The notes beneath the pieces were generated by a model, which made no database searches, was not told the origin of the DNA, and worked only from the letters and a program-made list of their open reading frames with translations. Positions 1-9,700 of a stretch of DNA of 64,000 bases are shown in pieces (the stretch's first letter is position 1; the number at the start of each line of letters is the position of its first letter). The stretch covers positions 940,001 through 1,004,000 of the forward strand of contig JANCIK010000003.1 in the NCBI GenBank assembly GCA_028532985.1, written 5' to 3'. This DNA is from Stropharia rugosoannulata. Taxonomy: Eukaryota; Basidiomycota; Agaricomycetes; Agaricales; Strophariaceae. The position numbers and the translations under genes are program-made.

Positions 1-1984
1 ACCCAGAGTCAGACCCTGCACCTCTCTCCGTACACACCAACACCTCTGTCTCGACGCTGGACATCAACGGCCCTCCTCTATCTTCCTCAAATGAGTCTTC
101 GCATTCCTCACCTGATTCAACTTTCTCTCAAATCTCCCTCGACCCTCCCATCGAGAGAGTCCAACATAGCCTACCGCCCATAGAGTTCAATGTATACCCT
201 TCACCTCCAGCCAGCACTGTAGCTGAAGAGTCGAATGAAAGTAACAGGGAACTAAAATACGAAGATAGTGATAATCACCCACCAGCGACGCCGTCACCGC
301 CGCCTGACTCTGCTGCGCCGCTGCCTCCTCCACCGCATAGCGCTCCCGTGGGCGAGAGTTCTAGTGCGCTTCCGACATCCCGGCACTCTCCTCCCCACTC
401 TGCGTCTGTACACTCTTCTAAAACACCGCGATCATCGCAAGATGGCGGAAATGGCGGAAATGTTCTCCTCACAGAAAAGGCGTTTCCAAATCGGCGCACG
501 CGCCATACTGTTGGGCCCAGTGTTTTCGAGAAGGTGGTCAGTAAGACTCGCCCGACCTTCCTGCCGCCGAAGCCTCGACAGGAGGACATGAAGCATTTGG
601 CCGATTGGCAGCAGATGATGACACAGAGCAGACAGCTTGGTGAGTCTCTTAGACAACGTGATGGTTACCGTGTTCATTGTCGTTGTAGCTGAGAAACGCC
701 GTAAAGCGCTTCAAGAGCGACGCCTGGCGCGTGAGAAGGCAATAGAGGACACTACGCATATATGGGAGCGCGATATCCTGCCCGATTGGCGTGTTGTGCA
801 TCGAAATGCAGCTCTGCGTCGCCTTTGGTGGAACGGCATCCCGACGAAGCTTCGCGCTCCTCTCTGGGAGAAGGTAGTGGGCAACGCGCTCGCTTTGAGC
901 AAAGGTATCCATCATGGCTATTCTCTGGTGATCCTATGCCTTCACGCTAATTATACCTGTAACGACGCCCGCGTTCAGATCACTATCGAACTTGTCTGTC
1001 TCGGGCAAAACGCGCACTGTCATCTGGTACGTTTCCTCAGGAAACTCTTGACTTGATGGAGCAAGATATCGCAACTACATTGCCATCGATACACCTGTTC
1101 CTCAAAGACACGGGGCCCATGCATGAAGACCTCAAAGACATGCTATATGCGTGGGTTGTGTCGAGAAGTGATGAAGGCTTAGGATACACATTTGGCGCGG
1201 CCAAAATCGCCGCTATGCTACTGGTCAACATGCCAAATCAGCGAGCATTCATTGTCATGCGCAACTTATTGGAGCGACATTGCTTGAGGAGCTTCTTTGG
1301 AGGTGAACGTGCCCGAGACGACGTTGGTTTATTACTTTATTGCCTCTAATAGCATGCTGATTTGTTTCTAGGTCGAGGCCTATTACAGGTGAAAAGACCC
1401 CGTTATTACGCTCTGCGTATACTTACAATTCTTTAATTAAGAATCTTCGATACTATGCTTGCTGATGGAATGCCTAAAAGTGCGCATCTTCTTTCTGTTT
1501 TAATTTTATCATTAATACCTCCGCAGTTTACTTTAATTTTAAGCAGCACCAAATAGCACCCGGCTCCTACCTGCCCGACTGGGTGATCCCTCTATTCCTT
1601 GATCATCTGCCGTTTGAGGCTTGTGCGCGAATCTGGGATGTACTTCTGCTTGAGGGAGACTCGTTCTTGTATCGGGCTGCGCTTGGTATTCTAGCCATAC
1701 TTGAGCCGCGGTTGTTTTTCCCTGACCGGCGGGAGCTACTTGAGTTACTTAAGTGAGTAATCAGCCATCATCCCAGCGAAGCATTTCTGATTCAGCTAAC
1801 TAGAGGGGAAAACAAAGCCGCGTTGGATGCAGCCACGCGCGAAGGTCGCCCTCTTGATGGGGGCAAGTACGAGATATATGGCGTAGACGAGGAGACGTTG
1901 TGGGAACGAATCGAGAGCATGAATGAGTGGTGGAAAGATAGCACATGGACACGACTTATACAGAGAGAACTACCCGATATCTGA
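1..1984 (+). CDS. TBC-domain Rab GTPase-activating protein (5' partial)
   Basis: Exons <1-639, 689-904, 979-1322, 1372-1388, 1442-1479, 1527-1752 and 1804-1984 join in frame; the start lies upstream of the window. The visible N-terminus is a long Ser/Pro-rich, probably disordered region. The TBC domain follows: a WNGIP..LR..LWEK entry motif, a central stretch with DEGLGYTFGAA and AAMLL, then a distal half with LPDWVIPLFLDHLPFEA and IWDVLLLEGDSF. TBC proteins stimulate GTP hydrolysis by Rab GTPases in membrane traffic using an Arg finger (IxxDxxR) and a Gln finger (YxQ). In this fungal subfamily those motifs are divergent: YTFG sits where YVQG is usual, so GAP activity is less certain than the fold. 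The donor of the third intron (GAC|GTTGGT) was chosen to keep frame. Confidence 0.85.
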
Positions 1985-2837
1985 GTGCGTCAGGCTTATG
2001 ATGGGAAGACTAAGTACATACTACAAATTATTTATTAGCATGGTGTAACGGTAGTTAGTTTAGGGTTTTGGTTCAGGCCTTCAAGTGTTCTATGTTACAA
2101 GTCTTGTATATAAAATGTTTTACCATTCAATTGACAATCAGGTTTCTTTTATTTGCTTCATGACGCAATAGCCGGACATGGAGCAGCCTGAATCAAATGA
2201 ACGAGGGGTTGCATTTGCGATTTAGCTGGTCTTACCCCACAGCCCTTACTTTTGACTGCGTCTGGATTGGAAGGGACCGTGTCTACCGTGGGCTGCGAGC
2301 GGCCGAGACTGCGCTCCAGACGGGCCGCGCGCTATTTGTGGATGTTATGCAAGCACTCGGCCGGCCCAGAAAGACGCTGTCCGGCACAAGTCCAGCGCTA
2401 ATCATTATAATCATTTGCTTGTCATTTGCCCTGAGTGGCCTCGCTTATGATTTCCCCAACATACAGACAGCCTCATACAGCTCATCTCTAATTGACGTAC
2501 TCTGTTGTCTCAGGTCCGCATCTGTTTTGCGATACGACTTCACCCGATGACACTCCTGCCCACGGAACAATGTATGGTCTGGGATTGTTTTCGACCTTGA
2601 TCGACCGCTCTGGCTGAGTCTCCGTTGAGTCTTTGCGGAATGTTCAGCGCCACGCTCCGCTGCCATTGCCAACCCGTGACGGTATAAAACGGACGGAGCT
2701 GTTTGGGAGACAGCATCAAGAAATTCGACTTCGCATTAGCAGTCTACCATTCTCGACTCGACTTCCCTTGGTCGTTAACCACCACTCCAATAATCCACCC
2801 ATTATTACACCCCACTCATACCAAAATCTACATCAAC
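1985..2837. other. Intergenic region, upstream of the mini-protein gene
   Basis: No supported gene. An open frame at 2197-2550 has no homology that I recognise and no splice context. The only clear signal is the TATA box at 2683-2688, listed separately. Confidence 0.5.
2683..2688 (+). promoter_or_regulatory. TATA box of the 34-aa protein gene
   Basis: TATAAA lies about 155 bp upstream of the ATG at 2838, in a GC-richer stretch (GGTATAAAACGG). The spacing suits a fungal core promoter with a roughly 100-nt 5' leader. It supports the reality of the very short gene downstream. Confidence 0.5.
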
Positions 2838-3000
2838 ATGTACAGTTTGATTGCTGCTCGCTCTAAGGTACTTGACCGGCTTTATTGATCTCTGATTTTT
2901 ATCTAACGCTACCTCTTCTTTTCAGACCCTTCTCATCTGGGGAGGCATTGAAGCACTTTTCGCAGGACTTGTCTGGCAAGCTTACAAGAAGCCCACGTAG
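2838..3000 (+). CDS. 34-aa single-pass membrane mini-protein
   Basis: Two exons, 2838-2867 and 2926-3000, flank a 58-nt GT..AG intron with a pyrimidine-rich acceptor. The encoded 34-aa protein starts MYSLIAARSK and then has one hydrophobic helix (about residues 11-28: TLLIWGGIEALFAGLVWQ), ending in the basic tail AYKKPT. This looks like the supernumerary single-helix subunits of respiratory complexes or other organelle membrane complexes, but I cannot assign it to a family. The TATA box and well-formed intron argue for a real gene; the small size argues for caution. Confidence 0.55.
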
Positions 3001-4390
3001 TAAGCTTCTTTTTTTGTTTGACCTAAGGCTTCAAGCACCAATTCACTGAATTTTATAGCCCTTCTCTAACCCAGATGACCAGGCGTTCTGGCCGACTATA
3101 ATCACCTCACATCAAATGGTTCCTTCCACGACTTCGACCATGTATATTATGACCGGATGTAGAGATTAATACCTGAGGACTCTGTACTATACCCATTCCA
3201 TGGAACCTTGTGGAGTTGAATGCAATGAAGTTTATGTAAATTCCTTTGTTATGTACTTGATCAAGTTAAAAGACTCAAAGCTCTCCGCGTCGTCCCAGAA
3301 AAGTAGTCCGTGCTCTAGATTTATGTGACCGGTTATTATAAGAAGTAAGTCAGCTGGGAGAAATGATAATGGCTCTTGGGATCCCTTGCCTCCATGGAAG
3401 AACAGTCATTTTACAGTTCATTCGGGGAATGTGATCAAAGTTATGTAAGTACATACAATTTTTAGTACAACTCAAGGTACTCATTTAATCTGAACTCGTG
3501 GACCGTGTGGCATCATATCATTCACATAACTGGGTAGTTCCCTCGATTATTCTCGTCAAAGACAAGAAATAAAATCGAAGCATTGCTTATATTGAATCTG
3601 TTCCGCTAACTTTGATATAGACGTCCACCCTTACTACCTATTAACCAGCCCACGCCTTTTACATTACCTACATTACCATAGCTTTTCAAAAGTTTCTAGT
3701 TTGATCTAAAAAAATATTTGTATCACTACGTATGTACAATCATATCACAGGCAAGAGAATAACGTAGGAATAACGTCCAGACAGCTGAGTCATGTGGCAG
3801 TGGCTCAAATGCTCTCAGCTCTGATTCGCCGTAAGGCCGATGCCAGTGGTTTTAACCCAAGTATTAACCTTCAAGTTGTACTCGCTCATAATGTGGCTTA
3901 AGACCTTGATTGATTGAGTATTAACTGTACCCAAGCTTGAACTTCAAGATTAAATTTATTCTGAATCGTAATGACAATTTGTTATGCGCGCCAAATGCGC
4001 GCTTAACGGTAGTGCGCGCCTACCGCGCAGAGTCGCGCCGGTCTTCGAAGTCTCGGGAGTTCTCGGGCCGCTATGTAAGTAGCATCACGTGTAAAATATT
4101 ATGACCGTGACCAAGCCAAAGTTTAAATATCCTCTGGTTTACCGTTTACTATTCAACCAGCAATTCTAAGGAACCCAGGATCACTGTGCGAGGCACCAAC
4201 TTAGCCCGTCATACATCCGATTCAGTACACGAGAAGCTTTGGACAATGCTAAGGAAACTGTAAAGATATAAGCCTGGCATTCACAGTTCCTGGACAGTAG
4301 TACCGAGTATTAAGTACAGAGTACGTTTTTCCAAAATCTGCTTTCCAGCTCTCCTCATTACTGTTCTTCTTTTGTAAAGCTACTGAAGAT
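3001..4390. other. Long intergenic region with a GC-rich palindromic patch
   Basis: I see no coding signal. The sequence is AT-rich apart from a GCGC-rich patch at about 3985-4045. Within that patch GGTAGTGCGCGCCTACC is a near-perfect palindrome. The 5' leader and promoter of the downstream reductase are presumably in the last few hundred bases. Confidence 0.5.
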
Positions 4391-5605
4391 ATGCATGTCC
4401 ATGTCCTTGGGCTAGGACCAATTGGGTGTCTACTGGCACATAATTTACGCCGCGTGCTCCCTTTTCAGCATGCCATCACTCTTATTCACAAAACTCCGGA
4501 GGAACAAGTGCGTATGGCACAGAATGGCACGATAACTATTCTGCAAGAAGCCAAAAAGACTGTCACAGAAGGTTTTAGGCATGAAGTTTCCTTTACAGCA
4601 CTGGATAAACTAAACAACATGACTCCTACATCCCTGGCCGAAAGGATAACATCTAAGCACAATGTCATCATCGACTCCCTCTTTGTTGCTCTCAAAGCGC
4701 AGCACACTGTCAATGCTTTAAAAGATCTAGCGCCTCGTCTGTCCCCAAAATCGACAGTTGTTCTATTTCAGAACGGCATGGGTATTTACGAACGACTCGT
4801 TGAGCAAGTCTTCCGGAATCCAGAGCAACGTCCTCATATTATTCTCGCCTCAAATACCCATGGGGCCTTTGTCAAAACCAACTATAATGTTGTACATTCT
4901 GGACAAGGCTCGATACAGTTTGGTATAGCCCCAGACCCCCACGGTCGTGATTTCGAGCATCACTTGCACGATGAGAGTGTCCCGATACCAGAACGCCGCC
5001 TTCGCATTTCTGATGTCTCATCTCAAGGTGATCCACAAGCAGAACGTTATAGGACCTTACGAGAAACCGTTGCGGCGTTGTTGCTTATGCAAGAATTGAA
5101 CGTCTCATGGCAGCCATTGTCCGAGCTGCAACTCATAATGCAAAGGAAATTGGTTGTAAACGCCGCCATCAATCCACTCAGCGCTATCTTCAGTTGTCGA
5201 AATGGTGAACTATTCAAGGTTTCATACGCTCGCGACCTTTTAATCCAGATATGTGAAGAGGCTTCAGCTGTCTTTGAAGCTAAACTAGAGCACGATAATC
5301 AAACGGAACTGCAAAGACTTCTGGAATACGGGCATGATACAAGTCAAATAACGCTTCCTACCCTTCCCGAGGCCTTGACCCCCGCATCACTGGAAGAACA
5401 TGTCCTAAAGATCGCTGAGCTTACGAGCGGTAATGTCTCCTCGATGCTACAAGATGTTCGAACAGGCCGCAAAACGGAAGTTGAATTTATCAATGGTTAT
5501 ATAGAGGACTTAGGTGCTCAGTATGGAGTGGCAACGCCTGTTATAGGAACACTTCGCAATCTTGTCAAACTCAAGTACTTCATACCCATGGATCAATTTT
5601 TATAG
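4391..5605 (+). CDS. 2-dehydropantoate 2-reductase (ketopantoate reductase)
   Basis: An uninterrupted 404-codon frame. The N-terminus has a Rossmann NADPH-binding loop (LGLGPIGCLLAHNL, residues 6-19). It is followed by segments typical of the ApbA/PanE family, such as the NGMG loop at about residue 130, SNTHGAF, and a C-terminal helical half with KLVVNAAINPLSAIF, where the family's catalytic Lys lies. The protein ends with the TEVEFINGY motif found in ApbA_C domains. The enzyme reduces ketopantoate to pantoate in pantothenate/CoA synthesis. Fungal members of this length are usually cytosolic or mitochondrial, and I see no clear transit peptide. It is single-exon, unlike almost every neighbour. 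Some fungal ApbA proteins have other roles, so the substrate is inferred. Confidence 0.88.
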   Translation: MHVHVLGLGPIGCLLAHNLRRVLPFQHAITLIHKTPEEQVRMAQNGTITILQEAKKTVTEGFRHEVSFTALDKLNNMTPTSLAERITSKHNVIIDSLFVALKAQHTVNALKDLAPRLSPKSTVVLFQNGMGIYERLVEQVFRNPEQRPHIILASNTHGAFVKTNYNVVHSGQGSIQFGIAPDPHGRDFEHHLHDESVPIPERRLRISDVSSQGDPQAERYRTLRETVAALLLMQELNVSWQPLSELQLIMQRKLVVNAAINPLSAIFSCRNGELFKVSYARDLLIQICEEASAVFEAKLEHDNQTELQRLLEYGHDTSQITLPTLPEALTPASLEEHVLKIAELTSGNVSSMLQDVRTGRKTEVEFINGYIEDLGAQYGVATPVIGTLRNLVKLKYFIPMDQFL

Positions 5606-5797
5606 GGTTTAAATCATAGGGCGATAAGACTTTTTGCACCATGAACCCTTCCATCGTAATTATGGGCAGGTGCGCCAGTTTTTTTTCTTCTACTTCAGCA
5701 ATAAATGAATCGGAGGACACATCCATAACCATAACCATAAGTACCATCAAGCCATACGCATATTTGAGAATCGATACCTTTGGCGACAGTAGTTACT

Positions 5798-7613
5798 TCA
5801 ATGATCATCCGCCCTTTGCTTGCCCCATTTGATCGTCCTTACTACTCCATCTTGCCACGACTGTACTCGGCGACGTCCTAGTAGAGACATTGTCGATCTA
5901 TCCGTTCCAATGAAACCCACGCCCGCAGACTGAATAACTGCGTCGATGAGAAGAGGATACCTTTGTACACCGCCGTTAGTGCTCTTCATTCAAATGCATC
6001 AAATGCGCAATGCTGACCAGGCTCCATAAAGTTCTGCGGCATCCGAGCTATCCACTCTGTACCAACCCTTGGCCAAAACCGCCTGCCACCATACTGTGTC
6101 CTTTTCATCACTGGTCATAATAACGCATTTTACGTCGATGTTTTTTCCATGTTGAAGCTCTTGCTTTACTTCTTCGACGCGCCGTTCAATAACAGAAATT
6201 GAAGCGAAACAGTTGTCTAGTAACTCATCGCCGCACCAATTACTGAAATCGCCACGTCTCATATGTATAGCTATCCACTGGGTGGTATAAATACATCAGG
6301 ACAACATCCTATTGACTTCACTCACTGGTGGTGTTTCCTCTGCCGTGTCTATTTTCAGTGCTCTGCGGACATATTGTGTCGCCAAGTTTTCCAGTCTTGG
6401 GGCCCAGTGCATATATTTTCCTACGAATAACCACACTGGACTGTAGTCATACTCGAGCTCGTATGGCTTTCCGAGTTGAGTGGCTCGGCTTTAAACTACC
6501 TGTGTAACTGCTCACCTGATGTGCACAAACGTAGTAAAGGTAATCGTAACAAAGCAAATGATCATCTGGAGGGAGTTTGCCGTGGCTCTGACTTGACTCT
6601 TTTGGCTCGATTGCATACTCTTCTCGGCCCTCCGGAAATGCCAGTACAGAAAGCGAGGCAAAATTAGCATAAAGGTCGTGCTTGTAGCGGGGAATGACCT
6701 TAATCCACGATGGCACCTTAGTATACGAAATGTCTGCCAATTCTCAGATTATTTCACGTTATCAAATGGCCTGCGCTCACCAAGTCCCAAATGATCAGGT
6801 ACAGAACTCCGTCGAGGAAACATTTCCTGCTCCTGGACGACTTCCCAAATATTCCAGCATCCAATCTCTTGTACTGCACCTGCGCTGTAATTTTTGACTT
6901 CGTACCACTCTACCAAAGGGTGCTTCATCTCTGTTCTGAGCCTCTGGATGTCGAACACTTCGCCGAAGTTGATTGGCGGGACACTTCCACCAATATGAGA
7001 TGGAGTAAACATAGGAAGAATAGGAATACGGTTGGTCAAAACTCCCAGGTAAATCAGGTTCATCTACAAAAAGATTAACACACTTCTGAAATACCTATTC
7101 CTTCCTCTTTATATCAGCTTACATATGTCATTACATCGTTTGCTGTGTCCAAAGGTCAGTAGGACGTCACGGAAAATAAATTCACCTACTCCAACCAGCA
7201 GAAATCCATGAGGTTATGTACTGATGGTCTGGAAGCAAGTTGTCTCCAGATTGACTCAGTCGTAATCATGAGCGTATATAGAGTATACCTCACAAACCTC
7301 TGAAGTTTTCCGTAGGTTCTCCTCTCAAATAATTGCTGGATTCATACTTATCAATGGTGAAGACGCCCGCACCTTTTGCTTTGTCAGTCGGTTCCATTGG
7401 CAAGCTTGCATTATCGTTTGTCTGTGCAAGTTCAAAAGTCTTTCTTCTTAACCAAGACAGCGTACAGAGAGCTGTTAAAACGACTGCTGTCGCTATAGCC
7501 TGTCGACTAGCGGGTCTTCGAAGAATTTGGTATGGGTTTCGAATGGCGAGCATGCTATATGACTTTTGGATACGTCTGCTGGTTGGTGACGGCGAATGCT
7601 GGCTAAATGACAC
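5798..7613 (-). CDS. O-fucosyltransferase-family type II membrane protein
   Basis: Eight exons on the minus strand: 7613-7298, 7243-7190, 7142-7123, 7063-6781, 6733-6516, 6466-6326, 6277-6018 and 5960-5798. They join in frame to 484 aa. The N-terminus is short and cytosolic with one signal-anchor helix (about residues 37-53), typical of Golgi or ER glycosyltransferases. The lumenal part carries YITSW..GWTNDV, a central GCWNIWE region, the nucleotide-sugar motif IHMRRGDF, then MTSDE and GFIGTDRSTMS near the C-terminus. These match the HxRxGD and DxS/T features of GDP-fucose protein O-fucosyltransferases as I know them. It lies head-to-head with a GDP-fucose-type transporter, supporting GDP-fucose as donor. 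The acceptor is unknown. Exon 3 is only 20 nt. Confidence 0.75.
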
Positions 7614-7970
7614 AGACTAATGCTATGTTATCAAGATGGAAACTGGGCATTGTGCGGCTGTCCTGCTGTGGCTTCTGCAGAACCATGGGGTTATTTTGGT
7701 CAATTAATATGACACGTTATCAGGTCTGACGATTGAAATTGAACACACAACACGGTCAGCACAATCCCAATTTTGTTTGCATGGAAGCGCGCTCTAATGA
7801 CACTTACATATACAGAGCTCTAAAATAGTCCCATGAGAGTATATCACATATCGCTGAAATAGTCGATTCCTGGGATCTCTGCCTCTAATAGAAGCGCATA
7901 GCCCGATTCATCCTGTCCTGCATATATGTGACATGGTCTCTATGAGATTCCTATCTCGACAAACCCCAAT
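7614..7970. promoter_or_regulatory. Shared divergent promoter of fucosyltransferase and GDP-fucose transporter genes
   Basis: The 357 bp between the two start codons contain no gene and must hold the 5' leaders and promoters of both divergent genes. I see no canonical TATAAA. The pairing suggests, but does not prove, co-regulation. Confidence 0.5.
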
Positions 7971-9299
7971 ATGCATCTTTCGCTTAACATGATGAATCCT
8001 TATACGACGCTTCAGTTAAAGGTAGCATGTGTGCTAGCGTTCTACATGGTTTCAGCGCTCACTGTGAGTCTTAAATCCTTCACGACCCGTTTCAACGACA
8101 GCAATAAAACTATGTTAGATGGTCTTCGTGTACGTTTCATCATAGAAAATACCGACCAAGCTCACCTTTCCACACAAGGAACAAAGCAGTTCTGAATGGC
8201 TCTCCGGATATACCCCTCACTTTTCTTCTCCTGCAACTTGTAATTGCTGTTGCTTTTTTACACATCACAGCATATATTTGTCCCAACAAAATTTCCATAC
8301 CCAGCACAAATATGCAGACAGTCAGAAAAATGGCATCTGTGGTTTCTGTCAATATTATCGGACTAGTATTCAACACTTTATGTCTTCGCGGTGTGGATGC
8401 ATCGTTTTTTCAGGTGCGTCGCATTTACTCATTTTGAAGGGAGTAGTGCAAACCGAGTGTGGAGTCAGATTGCCAGAGGTCTGGTTTTGCCGCTTACCAT
8501 TATCGTCTCTTCTTGGTGGACTGGATCTACTCCGTCGAAGTCGATAATAGCTGCAGCGCTCATAGTCACCTCTGGGTTCATGTTAGGTGTTGTGTCCACT
8601 CAGACCCTCCCTTCGAGCGCGATCCCATCAAATATTTCGATCGTATACGGAATGCTCTCGTCTTTCTTCATTGCATTTCACGCCGTTCTCATCAAATCCT
8701 CTCTGCCGCATTGCAATAACTCGACCGTCGAGTTAGCGTGGTGGACGAATGTAGGATCTGCCATCCTCATCGTTCCATTTATCATTCTATTCCGCGAGCC
8801 ACACAAAGTTCTGTTACTATCCCAGAATGCGGACTGGGATTGGTTTGTATTTCTTTGGGGGACAGCAGTGACTGGGACATTTGGATTTCTTCTATGTATT
8901 GCGGGACTGCTGAGCATCCAGATAACAAGCCCAGTCACACACATGTTCTCAAGTGTCAGTCGCAGATATTCTATCTCTGCTTGCGCGACTAACTCCTGAC
9001 TGCTAAGGCTGCACGTTCCGTTCTTCAAACTGCATTGGGGGTCTGGATTTTTGGGGATATTTTGACCAAGTGAGGGATCAAACTTCACGCAGCATAGTAC
9101 AATGGCTGATATCGAATAGCAACCGGGCTTGGTCAATCTTGATTATTTCAGGAGGCACGATGTAAGTATATGCCATCTTATTACGTTTCAACTGCCTCTA
9201 ATTAAATTACCTGGCACTTTTGATAGGTGGTATACGTGGATTAAATCGCTGGATTCTTCTGTTCACAAGTCTCCTTCTAAAGGCGAAACTAATGTGTAG
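7971..9299 (+). CDS. GDP-fucose transporter-like nucleotide-sugar transporter (SLC35C1 type)
   Basis: Seven exons: 7971-8063, 8119-8129, 8179-8413, 8469-8954, 9008-9069, 9120-9161 and 9227-9299. They give 333 aa with about ten hydrophobic helices. Family-specific pieces are MVFVNKAVLN near helix 1, RGLVLPLT, a TSGFMLGV helix, SSFFIAFHAVLIKSSL, the SPVTHMFSS motif and, near the end, VWIFGDI and NRAW..LII.GG. These match Golgi GDP-fucose transporters of the drug/metabolite transporter superfamily, which exchange cytosolic GDP-fucose for lumenal GMP. Exon 2 is an 11-nt microexon encoding MVFV with the next exon. Without it the conserved Asn-Lys motif cannot be built. GDP-mannose transport is the main alternative. 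Confidence 0.82.
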
Positions 9300-9700
9300 C
9301 TGAGTTCTATGATTATACGGTATCCATGGAATCTGAATTTGTTTTTTTGTCTTTCTATTTGGCTGCTTAAACCCGTACCTCGTGTTTTTACTAGCAACAT
9401 ATTATTGCTACGAGTGCAAATTCTGCCAAAGGTACCGGCAGTTTTGGACGCACAATCTCCAAACAATCTTCAAAGGTATGTATGGGGACAAAGGGATTTT
9501 TGCGTGCAGCTTTAGTGCAGTCGCGTGCACTGCACGCTAAGCTGCACGCAAAAAACCTATGCCATATGTATGGCAGACTTCTATATACGGTGGCCAGAAT
9601 CAAAATTATCCTGTGTGGCTGACTGTAGTGTGCTGAGACTGTACTTAAGCACCGATATGCAGCATCGGAAAACTGAGCTCTTTTGGACAACTGGACGACA
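9300..9700. other. Intergenic region with a perfect inverted repeat
   Basis: No gene. It contains the hairpin-forming inverted repeat annotated at 9497-9554. Confidence 0.6.
9497..9554. repeat. Inverted repeat with 16-bp perfect arms
   Basis: Arms TTTTTGCGTGCAGCTT (9497-9512) and AAGCTGCACGCAAAAA (9539-9554) are exact reverse complements around a 26-bp centre that itself repeats TGCA-rich words (GTGCAG, GTGCACTGCACG). It could be the remnant of a short palindromic transposon, a cruciform, or a transcript-end hairpin. Confidence 0.8.

Noticed and set aside
1038..1046. Short intron GTACGTTTCCTCAG in the TBC gene
   Set aside because: Only 14 nt; reading straight through keeps the frame and gives the expected family sequence.
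2197..2550. 117-aa open frame
   Set aside because: No family signal, no promoter context, and low-quality codon pattern compared with neighbours.
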